Shown here: piece after piece, positions 46,767-55,127 of the stretch
How positions within the stretch are numbered: the stretch's first letter is position 1
Layout of the letters: the number at the start of each line of letters is the position of its first letter
Source of the DNA: Fodinibius halophilus
Lineage (GTDB): Bacteria > Bacteroidota > Rhodothermia > Balneolales > Balneolaceae
Reading direction: 5' to 3'
DNA: 64,000 nt
Assembly (NCBI RefSeq): GCF_011059105.1
Contig: NZ_JAALLS010000016.1
Location: 38,397 to 102,396, forward strand
Position numbers and translations under genes: made by a program
The notes under the pieces: generated by a model
Seen by the model: only the letters and a program-made list of their open reading frames with translations
Told to the model about the DNA's origin: nothing
Database searches by the model: none

Positions 46767-48101
46767 ATGGGAAAGAAGATGAATCGTAAAGACTTTATTA
46801 AAACCTCAGCCCTTACCGGGCTGGGGCTCTCTTTAGCACCCTTTTCAACGCTAGTGGGGAAAGATGATCGTACGGTGTCACTTGGGTTTTTGGGGGTAGG
46901 GGCCCGCGGGACCAGCCACCTGCAGGGTATTCTTAATCGTGATGATGTGGAAGTCAACGCAATTTTGGATCCCAAAAAAGAAAACCTGAACCGTGCCCTG
47001 GATATGGTTGAAAAGGCGGGGCAGGACCGCCCGGATGGGTATTTGAATGAGGAGGATTATACCAAGCTTTGCCAGCGCGATGATATTGACGGTGTGATTA
47101 TCGCATCTCCGTGGGTATATCATACGCGGCAGGCTGTTGCAGCCATGGAAAATGGGAAATATGCCGGGGTTGAAGTACCTGCTGCTCTTACTATCGAAGA
47201 TTGCTGGGAGTTGGTACAGGTGTCTGAACGCACCGGTATGCCCTGTATGATGCTGGAGAACGTGTGTTATCGCCGTGATGTGATGGCCATCCTTAATATG
47301 GTGCGTGAAGGTTTGTTTGGAGAGATGATCCACGCCCGTTGTGGATACCAGCACGACCTGACCCCCTATATTTTTAATGATGATCTGGAATATGGTCCCG
47401 GTACGGGCAGTGTTTCAAGTTGGCGGACAGAGCACTATAAGAAGCGAAATGGAGATCATTATCCTACCCATGGTATCGGTCCTGTAGCCCATTGGTTGGA
47501 TATTAATCGGGGCAACCGGTTTGTGAAGCTAACGGCCAATGCTACTAAAGCTAAAGGCCTGGAGAGCCATATCGAGTATTACGGCGGGAAAGATCATCCC
47601 AATGAAGAGGTAGACTGGAAAACCGGGGATATCGTTACATCAACGATAACTACGGCCAATGGGGAGACGATCATTATTACGTTTGATACTACGCTCCCAC
47701 GACCTTACTCACTGGGTTTCAGAGCACAGGGTACCAACGGTATCTGGCAGATGGAGCGTGATGCAGTACATATCAGGGGACGCAGTAACGCCCATCGCTG
47801 GGAGGAGTTTGATAAGTACCAAGACGAGTTCGATTCTGAATTGTGGAAACGCCATGAGCGCGAAGCAGAAGGGTCGGGTCATGGTGGTATGGATTATTTC
47901 GTGCGCAATGCATTTGTGGAGGCTATTAAGAATCAAGTACCAACTCCGCAGGATGTGTATGATGCGGCTGCATGGAGTGTGATTTCTCCACTGTCTGAAC
48001 AGTCTATTGCAGAAGGTGGTGCGCCGGTAGAGTTCCCTGACTTTACGGGCGGAAAATGGATTGAAAATAATCGTATTTTTGATCCCAACGGAAAATTTTA
48101 A
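46767..48101 (+). CDS. GH109-type alpha-N-acetylgalactosaminidase (Gfo/Idh/MocA fold)
   Basis: 444-aa NAD-dependent glycosidase candidate. It has the GFLGVGARG dinucleotide motif (40-48) and close word-level agreement with characterised GH109 enzymes in ENVCYRRDVMAILNMVR (164-180), YQHDL (194-198), YPTHGIGP (232-239) and the long middle block LDINRGNR. GH109 releases terminal alpha-linked GalNAc by a redox mechanism that needs bound NAD. The N terminus (NRKDFIKTSALTGLGLSLAPF) looks like a Tat signal but has RK where twin arginine is expected, so its location is uncertain. Third gene of the susC operon. Confidence 0.9.
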   Translation: MGKKMNRKDFIKTSALTGLGLSLAPFSTLVGKDDRTVSLGFLGVGARGTSHLQGILNRDDVEVNAILDPKKENLNRALDMVEKAGQDRPDGYLNEEDYTKLCQRDDIDGVIIASPWVYHTRQAVAAMENGKYAGVEVPAALTIEDCWELVQVSERTGMPCMMLENVCYRRDVMAILNMVREGLFGEMIHARCGYQHDLTPYIFNDDLEYGPGTGSVSSWRTEHYKKRNGDHYPTHGIGPVAHWLDINRGNRFVKLTANATKAKGLESHIEYYGGKDHPNEEVDWKTGDIVTSTITTANGETIIITFDTTLPRPYSLGFRAQGTNGIWQMERDAVHIRGRSNAHRWEEFDKYQDEFDSELWKRHEREAEGSGHGGMDYFVRNAFVEAIKNQVPTPQDVYDAAAWSVISPLSEQSIAEGGAPVEFPDFTGGKWIENNRIFDPNGKF

Positions 48102-48134
48102 TCGATAGCGTTTGCGCTGTCTGATAAGTGAGCG

Positions 48135-48171
48135 AAAATCCCCTGTTATACTAGAGACAGGGGATTTTTTT
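48135..48171 (+). terminator. Terminator of the susC-susD-GH109 operon
   Basis: A perfect 12-bp stem (AAAATCCCCTGT with ACAGGGGATTTT) around a 10-base loop runs into a seven-T tract. It lies 34 bases after the GH109 stop codon. Confidence 0.85.
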
Positions 48172-48641
48172 ATTCTAAGTCTATATTAGTTGGCTAAGTA
48201 CATATTGGGGACCTCTGCAAAACCAGGCAGTCATCCTGAATGTAATGAAGGATCTCCCTTTCAACGGCAGCAGATGGATACTGGAGATTCTTCGACAAGT
48301 TCAGAATGACGAAATCAAAGGTTTTGCAAAGCCCTCTATTGGTAAATTAAAGAACTTATCCCTTTCCCAAATGCTTTGATTAGATGGTTTTTTGGATTGG
48401 TAAAAAATGGACTACTAAAGAACAGGGGATAGAAAAAAGTTGAAAAGAAAATACTGTATGTTTTGACTGTTACTATTTATTCAGTGATGAAAAAAGTCAC
48501 CCTGCTATACTAAAGATTCGATAGGGTAGGCCGTCTGAAAATTCGTTATGCCGGAATATTAAAAAGGAAGTAATTGATTATTTATTACTTTCATAATGAC
48601 AATTGTTTTTGCAAGGTCCTCGAGTATTAAATTACGGAACT
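48172..48641. other. Intergenic region with a MITE-like hairpin repeat
   Basis: 470 bases. The part at 48213-48331 is a long imperfect inverted-repeat element described separately. The rest holds AT-rich sequence without a clear promoter. Confidence 0.5.
48213..48331. repeat. MITE-like imperfect palindrome
   Basis: Outer arms CTCTGCAAAACC (48213-48224) and GGTTTTGCAAAG (48320-48331) match with one mismatch. Inner arms GTCATCCTGAA (48230-48240) and TTCAGAATGAC (48300-48310) also match with one mismatch, and GGATCTCC pairs loosely with GGAGATTC. The GTCATCCTGAA...TTCAGAATGAC type of repeat is widespread in Bacteroidota genomes as I recall. Confidence 0.7.
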
Positions 48642-49433
48642 ATGGCTAAATATTTATTCATTCTCTTTTGGTTCATCTTCAGTGTAAACGTTTTGCCGGC
48701 CACCGCGCAGGATACCTTAACGGTAATGAGTTACAATATTTATCACGGGGAACATTACTATGAGACCGGAGAAAGTAATTTGCAAGGTATCGCTGATGTG
48801 ATAAATAGCGTAAAGCCAGACCTGGTTGCCCTTCAGGAAGTTGATAGTTTGACGGGAAGATCGGCTTCTTTTAATGGTGGAAGGCCGGTTAACCAAGTAG
48901 AAAAGCTGGCTGAGCTCACAGGAATGCATGGCTATTTCGGGAAAGCAATGAATTATGACGGCGGTGGCTATGGGGAAGGCATATTAGCTGCCAAATCAAT
49001 TGGAACAAAAAGAGTTGATCTGCCTATACCTAAGGGCGGGGAACCCCGAACACTGTTATTAGCACGGTATCCCGTTAATAAACAGCAGTTCATAACTTTT
49101 GGCGGAACACATTTGTGTCATCAGCATCATGAAAATAGGATTGCACAGATGAAAAGAATAAACAGCTTTTTTTCGGGGAGTGAAACACCTGCCATCATTG
49201 CCGGAGATTTTAACTTTACACCTCAACAGGAACCATATCAATTGGCTTTAAAAGAATGGTTTGATGCGGCTAAGTTGGCAGACAAGATTGTACCTACCAT
49301 TCCCTATGATAATCCAACGAGCAGAATTGATTATATCTTTTTATCAGGTAAGAGTTGGGAAGTCATTGATATGAAGGTTCTGCGAGAGAATAACTCTGAC
49401 CATATGCCCATTGTTTTAACACTGGTAATTTGA
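48642..49433 (+). CDS. Exported endonuclease/exonuclease/phosphatase-family hydrolase
   Basis: 263-aa EEP-fold enzyme with a signal peptide (1-22, LPATAQD). The active-site residues appear in order: N in VMSYNIYHG, E in LQEVDS, D and N in IAGDFNFTP, and the DH pair in NSDHMPIVL. Family members cut nucleic acids, phosphoinositides or sphingomyelin; the substrate cannot be told here. The ATG at 48642 is chosen because the frame before it begins with TTG and adds no signal-like residues. It lies alone, 540 bases after the GH109 gene. Confidence 0.85.
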   Translation: MAKYLFILFWFIFSVNVLPATAQDTLTVMSYNIYHGEHYYETGESNLQGIADVINSVKPDLVALQEVDSLTGRSASFNGGRPVNQVEKLAELTGMHGYFGKAMNYDGGGYGEGILAAKSIGTKRVDLPIPKGGEPRTLLLARYPVNKQQFITFGGTHLCHQHHENRIAQMKRINSFFSGSETPAIIAGDFNFTPQQEPYQLALKEWFDAAKLADKIVPTIPYDNPTSRIDYIFLSGKSWEVIDMKVLRENNSDHMPIVLTLVI

Positions 49434-49567
49434 CATCAACGGTATTATCGGGAGTGATATGGCAAGTAGCTTTTGCAATCCAATATTCAAACTGCTTTAT
49501 TAAAAGAAAGTGGGAAATTTTTTATCCTTTTCCACGTTATAAGAAAAAAGAACCAAAGTCATTTTCT

Positions 49568-49765
49568 ATGCCTGAGAAAGTAAAGAAGTTCGAAGAGATG
49601 ATCGAAGATCCCACTGCACATCAGTTAAAAGCATATTATGATGCGAAAGAAAAAGCCTGCCTGGATGCGATGAAATCATCAACCTCTAAGAACCCACATA
49701 ATAAAGGTTCAAACTTGGCAGACTTTTGGGATTATGTTTACAAGCAATTCTATGAAATCCAGTAA
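49568..49765 (+). CDS. Small acidic/charged protein, unknown
   Basis: 65 aa with even charge (MPEKVKKFEEMIEDP) and a helical look, ending DFWDYVYKQFYEIQ. A longer frame back to 49430 has no good start and looks non-coding. No family is recognised. A strong terminator follows 26 bases after its stop, which supports a real transcript. Confidence 0.5.
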   Translation: MPEKVKKFEEMIEDPTAHQLKAYYDAKEKACLDAMKSSTSKNPHNKGSNLADFWDYVYKQFYEIQ

Positions 49766-49791
49766 TACATCTAATTAAACGCTTATTTTGA

Positions 49792-49824
49792 AGTCTGTAG
49801 GATTTTTTCCTGCAGGCTTTTTTT
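49792..49824 (+). terminator. Rho-independent terminator
   Basis: A 10-bp stem (AGTCTGTAGG with CCTGCAGGCT, two G-T pairs) around an ATTTTTT loop is followed by a T run. It ends the EEP hydrolase and small-protein region. Confidence 0.75.
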
Positions 49825-49944
49825 ATTAAAAAATGAATTTCAATAAGGAAAAAATAGTTATAGATTGGTATTAATATTATACATCGTGATGTAAATTGTC
49901 CTATATTTAGCAATGGAACGATTTATTATTAATAGTAGGATAAA

Positions 49945-50196
49945 ATGGATATTAAATTTGTAGACAGAGAAAAAATATATTCTTCAAAACGAAGGTCATC
50001 CAAGTTTAAACCCCTGTTGGAAGCATTGGATAAGCTTGAGGTCGGTGGAGAAGCTATTGAAGTTGATTACGATGATGACAAAAGTGTGAACTCAATGCGA
50101 ACGGCTGTGTATCAGTATAATCAGGATAGAGGAGTTAAAATTAGAAGTGGGAAAGATCCTGATAAAAAAAAGATCTACTTTTATAGAGAGAAATAG
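49945..50196 (+). CDS. Small basic protein, unknown
   Basis: 83 aa. The N-terminal segment YSSKRRSSKFKPLLEALDKLEVG and the middle SVNSMRTAVYQYNQDRGVKIRSG suggest a compact nucleic-acid-binding or regulatory protein, but no family is recognised. An A/T-rich TATATTTA lies just upstream (about 49903) as a possible -7 element. It stands alone between the terminator and egtD. Confidence 0.6.
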   Translation: MDIKFVDREKIYSSKRRSSKFKPLLEALDKLEVGGEAIEVDYDDDKSVNSMRTAVYQYNQDRGVKIRSGKDPDKKKIYFYREK

Positions 50197-50376
50197 AAGT
50201 TATAATAGATCTTATGGTGTAAATATGTGATAGCAGTATACTTATAGGTTTGAAATTATCTTATATATGTGGGTATCTAATTGGTAGCCCCTTTAAAGAT
50301 ATATTGATACACTATTCTGCAGCAATGTACTGGCAGTTAAACAGCTAACCATGCATTAATTTTATTATTGAACTCT

Positions 50377-51321
50377 ATGGATGATGAGGTTTTAGCAAGT
50401 CGCGAGTCAATGCGTACAGAGGTTTTGGAGGGGTTACAGCAGCAACAAAAGGAGCTGCCGGCTAAGCTTTTTTATGATGAAAAGGGATCGGAACTGTTTG
50501 AGCAGATAACCTACCTGGATGAATATTATTTGACAAGAACCGAGCGTGCTATATTGCAAGAAAATATAGAAGAGATTTCTGAGCAGGTTGGTCCCAAGCC
50601 CATGTTAATTGAGCTGGGGAGCGGCAGTAGTTCAAAGACCCGCCTTCTTTTTGAAAAACTCTCGTCAATTGCTGCCTATGTGCCTGTTGATATATCGGAG
50701 GAATATTTGTTGAAGGTGGTAAATAGTCTGCGGATGGAATATCCTAAGATATCGATCATCCCGGTATTTGCAGATTATACCTCTGAGTTTGACCTGCCTG
50801 ATCTCGGGGATAGTTATGAAAAACAGCTGGTATTTTTTCCGGGATCTACAATCGGAAACTTTCGACCTGCCGAAGCAAAATCTTTTTTATCTGCACTGGC
50901 ATCGGTTACTGATGAAGATTCTGCAATGTTGATCGGGGTAGATCTAAAAAAGGACAAGGGTATTTTAGAGAGGGCTTACAACGATAAGCAGGGCATAACA
51001 GCTGCGTTTAATAAAAATATGTTGGCGCGGATTAATCGCGAGCTTGGTGCGGATTTTGATATCGATGCATTTAAACATCATGCATTTTATGATGAGGAGC
51101 AGGGCCGTATTGAGATGCATCTGGTATCCCAAAAAGAGCAGTCGGTAACAATTGGAGACAAGCAGTTTCATTTTGAGGATGGGGAATCCATCCATACCGA
51201 AAATTCGTACAAGTATTCTCTGGCTGATTTTGAAAATCTGGTTGATGATTGGTACGCTGTTGAAGAAGTATGGACTGATGAACAAGAGTATTTTTCAATT
51301 CAGTATCTCAAACGAAAATGA
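50377..51321 (+). CDS. egtD: L-histidine N-alpha-methyltransferase (EgtD-like)
   Basis: 314-aa SAM-dependent enzyme that trimethylates histidine to hercynine, the first step of ergothioneine synthesis. The motifs match EgtD: LPAKLFYDEKGSELFEQIT, DEYYLTRTE with the imidazole-site Tyr, LIELGSGSSSKTRLL for SAM, FPGSTIGNF and the end motif IHTENSYKYS containing the substrate Glu/Ser pair. The ATG at 50377 is used instead of a TTG nine bases upstream. EgtB and the other pathway genes are not in the window, so the gene is an orphan here. Confidence 0.9.
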   Translation: MDDEVLASRESMRTEVLEGLQQQQKELPAKLFYDEKGSELFEQITYLDEYYLTRTERAILQENIEEISEQVGPKPMLIELGSGSSSKTRLLFEKLSSIAAYVPVDISEEYLLKVVNSLRMEYPKISIIPVFADYTSEFDLPDLGDSYEKQLVFFPGSTIGNFRPAEAKSFLSALASVTDEDSAMLIGVDLKKDKGILERAYNDKQGITAAFNKNMLARINRELGADFDIDAFKHHAFYDEEQGRIEMHLVSQKEQSVTIGDKQFHFEDGESIHTENSYKYSLADFENLVDDWYAVEEVWTDEQEYFSIQYLKRK

Positions 51322-51400
51322 ATAAGCAGTATTTTTTTGCAAATTCTCGTCTCTTGATCCGAGGTCATTGTATTACCAATGGTTTATAATACTTTTTAAC

Positions 51401-51550
51401 AGGAGGACTATGATACGTTTTTTTAGTTTTGATAACCGGGAGGAATCGGAAGATTCTCCCGTTAAATTAGTAGTTTTTACAATACTATTGATTTTAGTAA
51501 TTGGGTCCTTTTTTCTACAGATGAGTATGGGAATCTGCCCGGTTCCTTAG
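51401..51550 (+). CDS. 46-aa single-span membrane protein with strong ribosome binding site
   Basis: The ATG at 51410 is preceded by AGGAGG at 51401-51406, the clearest Shine-Dalgarno sequence in the window. The protein is MIRFFSFDNREESEDSP, then a membrane helix (KLVVFTILLILVIGSFFLQ) and a short periplasmic end with one Cys (GICPVP). Unknown family. The CDS itself runs 51410-51550; the coordinates given include the ribosome binding site. It follows egtD by 88 bases and may be co-transcribed. Confidence 0.65.
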   Translation, partial: RRTMIRFFSFDNREESEDSPVKLVVFTILLILVIGSFFLQMSMGICPVP

Positions 51551-51643
51551 AAAGATGTAAATCCCTGATAAATCTGTTTTTATCTCTCCTTCGATTTCCT
51601 TAATTATTTTTAATAATTCGTACGTCAACAAAGTAGGGTATTT

Positions 51644-54600
51644 ATGAAATTGATGAAATCCATTCCGTTAGCCTTTTTCTTAATTTTTGCAGTAAGTTTT
51701 TTGGTCCCCCAACAAGCCAATGGCCAAGATCAGAAGAGCGAAACATATGATAGTTCGCTTTATGAAGATATGGAGTTTCGAACGGTAGGTCCCACCCGCG
51801 GAGGACGGGTAACAGCGGTTGAGGGACACCCAGCTCATCCCCAAACGTTTTATATGGGGGCTGCCGGTGGCGGTGGAGTCTGGCGAACAACTGATTACGG
51901 GAACTCATGGCATAATCTAACGGATGGTAAAGGATTTAAGAGCACTAGTATTGGAGCTATTGAGGTTACGGAATCGGATACCAGTGTTATTTATGTGGGA
52001 ACGGGAACCGATGGCATTCGCGCAAATGTAACGACCGGCAGAGGGATGTATAAATCTACCGATACAGGAGAAAGTTGGGAGTTCATCGGTCTCGAAGAGG
52101 CCGGGCAGATTGGGGCAGTGGAAGTACACCCCGAGAACCCCGACTTGGTTTATGTCGCTGCATTGGGACATGCTTTTGGTAAAAATTCTCAGCGCGGTGT
52201 TTTCCGGTCTAAAGACGGAGGTGAAAGCTGGGAAAAGGTGCTCTTCCTCTCCGACTCTACGGGGGCTATTGATTTGGAGCTGAATCCCGAGAACCCGGAC
52301 GAAATTTATGCTGCCATGTGGCGGGCCGAACGCAAGCCGTGGACCATCATCAGCGGCGCGGCTAAAGAGGATGGTATCTATAAATCTACCGATGGTGGTG
52401 ACAACTGGCGCAAGCTGGAAGATGGGTTGCCGCAGGGATTAATGGGCAAAGTTGATTTTGCAGTTACCCCTGCCAATCCCGATCGCGTCTATGCCTTGGT
52501 GGAAGCACCCGATGATAAACAGGGACTCTATCGGTCCGAGGATCGCGGTGAGAGCTGGAAGCAGATCAGCGACAAAAAATCTATCATGAGCCGCCCGTTT
52601 TACTTTACAAATATTACGGCCCATCCGAAGGATCCCGACAAGATATATGTAGGAAATGTCCGTTACTGGGTTTCTGATGATGGAGGCGATACTTTTGAAC
52701 GTAAATCGGTAACACATGCCGACGTACATGACTTATGGGTCAACCCCGAGAATCCCCAAATACAGCTGCAGGGTAACGATGGCGGAGCTACGGTTACATT
52801 GGATGGGGGAGAAAGCTGGTCTACACAGTATAACCAGCCTACCGCAGAGCTATATCAAGTGAATGTGGATAACCGGTTTCCCTATTGGTTGTACTCCGGT
52901 CAGCAAGATAATTCGACTATTTCGGTGCCCAGCCTGCCCCCGGCCGAAAGCTCTGAAACACCACAGGGACTTTGGCATATGATCGGTGGTTGTGAAACGG
53001 GGCCGGCCGTGCCACAGATTAACAATCACACGATCGTATTTGCCAATTGTAAGGGACGGTTTGGGCGCTATAACAAAAAGACGGGGCAAGAAAAGCAGTA
53101 CTGGGTCGGTGCTCAATATATGTATGGGCGCAATCCCAGTAAGCTGGAGTATCGTTTCCAGCGGGTGTCGCCTATAGAAGTGTCGCCCCATGATTCCAGC
53201 GTCGTATATCACGGCTCGCAGTTTGTGCATCGTACGGCCAACGGCGGTGAAAAGTGGGAGACTATCAGTCCCGATCTAACAGCTTTCAAAGATAAATACC
53301 AGGTGGCATCGGGCGGACCTATAACGCGAGATATTACCGGAGAAGAGCATTATAGCACGCTCTATTCTATTGAGGTATCGCCGCATAATCCCGATGTAAT
53401 TTGGGCAGGTGCCAACGATGGGCCGGTACATGTTACCCAAGATGGCGGAGAAAACTGGACCAATATTACGCCCGAAGACTTGCCTGAGGATGGTCGTGTT
53501 GATGGCATTGAGCCCTCGCCCCACTCGGCAGGCACAGCCTATATTGCGGTGCAGCGTCGTTTGTTAGATGATTTTCATCCTTATATCTATAAAACAACCG
53601 ACTTTGGAAAGAGCTGGACGTTGTTAACTAATGGTGAGAATGGCATTCCTGCGGACTATCCAACGCGGGTTGTTCGGGAAGATCCCGATCGCGAAGGCTT
53701 ATTGTATGGCGGCACCGACTTTGGTCTATTTGTTTCTTTTGATAATGGCCGAAATTGGCAGCAGTTCGAGCAAGGATTGCCCGTTTCGCCCATTACGGAA
53801 ATTCGTGTGCATAAGAAGGATTTGGTACTGTCGACCATGGGGCGCGGCTTTTGGATTCTCGATAACCTGACGCCCCTACACCAGCTTAACGATGAACTAA
53901 GTAAGGTTGAGTATCATCTTTTTGAGCCGCGCGATGCTTATCGCCTGGATTATTGGGGCAGCGGCTCTGATGTACCGCAATACCCGGAATCGGGTGCGAT
54001 GGTTGATTTCTATTTGGATGAGACCCCCGATGCTCCACTTACCCTGGATATTCTTAACGAAGAGGGTAGGGTGATTCGCCGTTTTGCCGGGAAGATCGGA
54101 GATAATGGAGAAACAGAAACGAAAAAGTCTGGTGACACCAATATGATGGCTCCGGGTCCCGAGAAGATTGGAGAACCGGATAGTATCGAAATTGAAAAGG
54201 GGCATAATCGCTTTAGCTGGGATCTTCGGTATCCCAATAAAACGGTCGCTTCTTCAGAAGGAGAGCAGTACTTTGGTGTTGGAGCCGGTCCGATGGCAGT
54301 ACCGGGCAAATATAAGGTGCGGCTAACTGTTGGAGACTGGAGTCAAACTGAAGATCTACAACTGAAGATTGATCCCCGTGTTAAAGCCGACGGAGTAAAT
54401 AAGGCCGACTTGCAAGAACAGCTGGAGCTCAATTTGAAGATGCGTGATGCCATTGGGAAAGCCCAGAAAATGGCCGCGGCTATAGATACATTGCGCAGTC
54501 GAGTGGTTTCGGCAAATGAGGAGGGAGACCTTGCCGAGAATAAGACAGCGTCGGTGAAAGAAAAGCTTGACGAACTACACCGCGAACTGGTGAGCTCCGA

Positions 54601-54802
54601 GGAGGGAAGCTACCAGCCGCCGATGCTTATCGATCAGCTGGAGTATCTCTATTATATGACGATTTCGGCCGACCAGCGTCCCGGCAATGATGCCTATACC
54701 CGCTTTGAAACGCTCAGTTCGGAACTAGAAACAATTTCTAATAGATGGCAGGAGTTTCAGGATAATGCAGATTTACAGCTAACAGTGTACAGTGATCAGT
54801 AA
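51644..54802 (+). CDS. Secreted BNR-repeat (VPS10/sortilin-like) protein
   Basis: 1052-aa exported protein with signal peptide (1-27, QQANGQD) and many Asp-box BNR motifs (TTDYGNSW, STDTGESW, SKDGGESW, STDGGDNW, SEDRGESW, TLDGGESW, TQDGGENW, TTDFGKSW) making a beta-propeller of about 700 residues, followed by a beta-sandwich and a C-terminal helical segment. Proteins of this kind are common in Bacteroidota and are annotated as sialidase-like or glycosyl hydrolases, but no catalytic residues can be assigned. The last residues (LTVYSDQ) are read from a short repeat (CAGTGATCAGTAA), so the natural C terminus may have been altered by a repeat insertion. Confidence 0.85.
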   Translation: MKLMKSIPLAFFLIFAVSFLVPQQANGQDQKSETYDSSLYEDMEFRTVGPTRGGRVTAVEGHPAHPQTFYMGAAGGGGVWRTTDYGNSWHNLTDGKGFKSTSIGAIEVTESDTSVIYVGTGTDGIRANVTTGRGMYKSTDTGESWEFIGLEEAGQIGAVEVHPENPDLVYVAALGHAFGKNSQRGVFRSKDGGESWEKVLFLSDSTGAIDLELNPENPDEIYAAMWRAERKPWTIISGAAKEDGIYKSTDGGDNWRKLEDGLPQGLMGKVDFAVTPANPDRVYALVEAPDDKQGLYRSEDRGESWKQISDKKSIMSRPFYFTNITAHPKDPDKIYVGNVRYWVSDDGGDTFERKSVTHADVHDLWVNPENPQIQLQGNDGGATVTLDGGESWSTQYNQPTAELYQVNVDNRFPYWLYSGQQDNSTISVPSLPPAESSETPQGLWHMIGGCETGPAVPQINNHTIVFANCKGRFGRYNKKTGQEKQYWVGAQYMYGRNPSKLEYRFQRVSPIEVSPHDSSVVYHGSQFVHRTANGGEKWETISPDLTAFKDKYQVASGGPITRDITGEEHYSTLYSIEVSPHNPDVIWAGANDGPVHVTQDGGENWTNITPEDLPEDGRVDGIEPSPHSAGTAYIAVQRRLLDDFHPYIYKTTDFGKSWTLLTNGENGIPADYPTRVVREDPDREGLLYGGTDFGLFVSFDNGRNWQQFEQGLPVSPITEIRVHKKDLVLSTMGRGFWILDNLTPLHQLNDELSKVEYHLFEPRDAYRLDYWGSGSDVPQYPESGAMVDFYLDETPDAPLTLDILNEEGRVIRRFAGKIGDNGETETKKSGDTNMMAPGPEKIGEPDSIEIEKGHNRFSWDLRYPNKTVASSEGEQYFGVGAGPMAVPGKYKVRLTVGDWSQTEDLQLKIDPRVKADGVNKADLQEQLELNLKMRDAIGKAQKMAAAIDTLRSRVVSANEEGDLAENKTASVKEKLDELHRELVSSEEGSYQPPMLIDQLEYLYYMTISADQRPGNDAYTRFETLSSELETISNRWQEFQDNADLQLTVYSDQ

Positions 54803-55127
54803 ACAGTGGTCAGTAAACAGTGGTCAGACAAATTGGGTAATTGAGTGATCTTAGTGCCTTAGTGGTTAATTAAGTGTTGAAGTTCGGAGTTCTGGGTGTT
54901 AAAGCACAGAAGTTATTAGGTGATTAATGCGACTGAGTAACAAAGCAACAGAGTGACTAAGTCACAAAGTGAGAAAAACAGGATTCCCTCAATTCTTAAT
55001 TTTTAATTCTCAATTTCTAATTGTCCCACATCCTGCATCTTGGATCCTGAACCCGCATCACGTCTCACGAATCAGTATCACGCATCACACCCAATTCCTA
55101 ATTCCAAAATTCGTAATTCCTAATTAA
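54803..55127. repeat. Composite short-word repeats
   Basis: 325 bases without a gene, built from degenerate words: CAGTGGTCAGTAAA, TGAAGTTCGGAGTTCTGGGTGTT, ACTGAGTAACAAAGC, AATTCTTAATTTTTAATTCTC, CATCCTGCATCTTGGATCC and CATCACGTCTCACG. The same words recur at 56880-57092, 57626-57876, 60156-60255, 60586-60797 and 63890-63966. Confidence 0.75.

Noticed and set aside
49430..49567. N-terminal extension of the small protein at 49568
   Set aside because: TTG start overlapping the previous stop, composition unlike protein, and a good ATG exists downstream.
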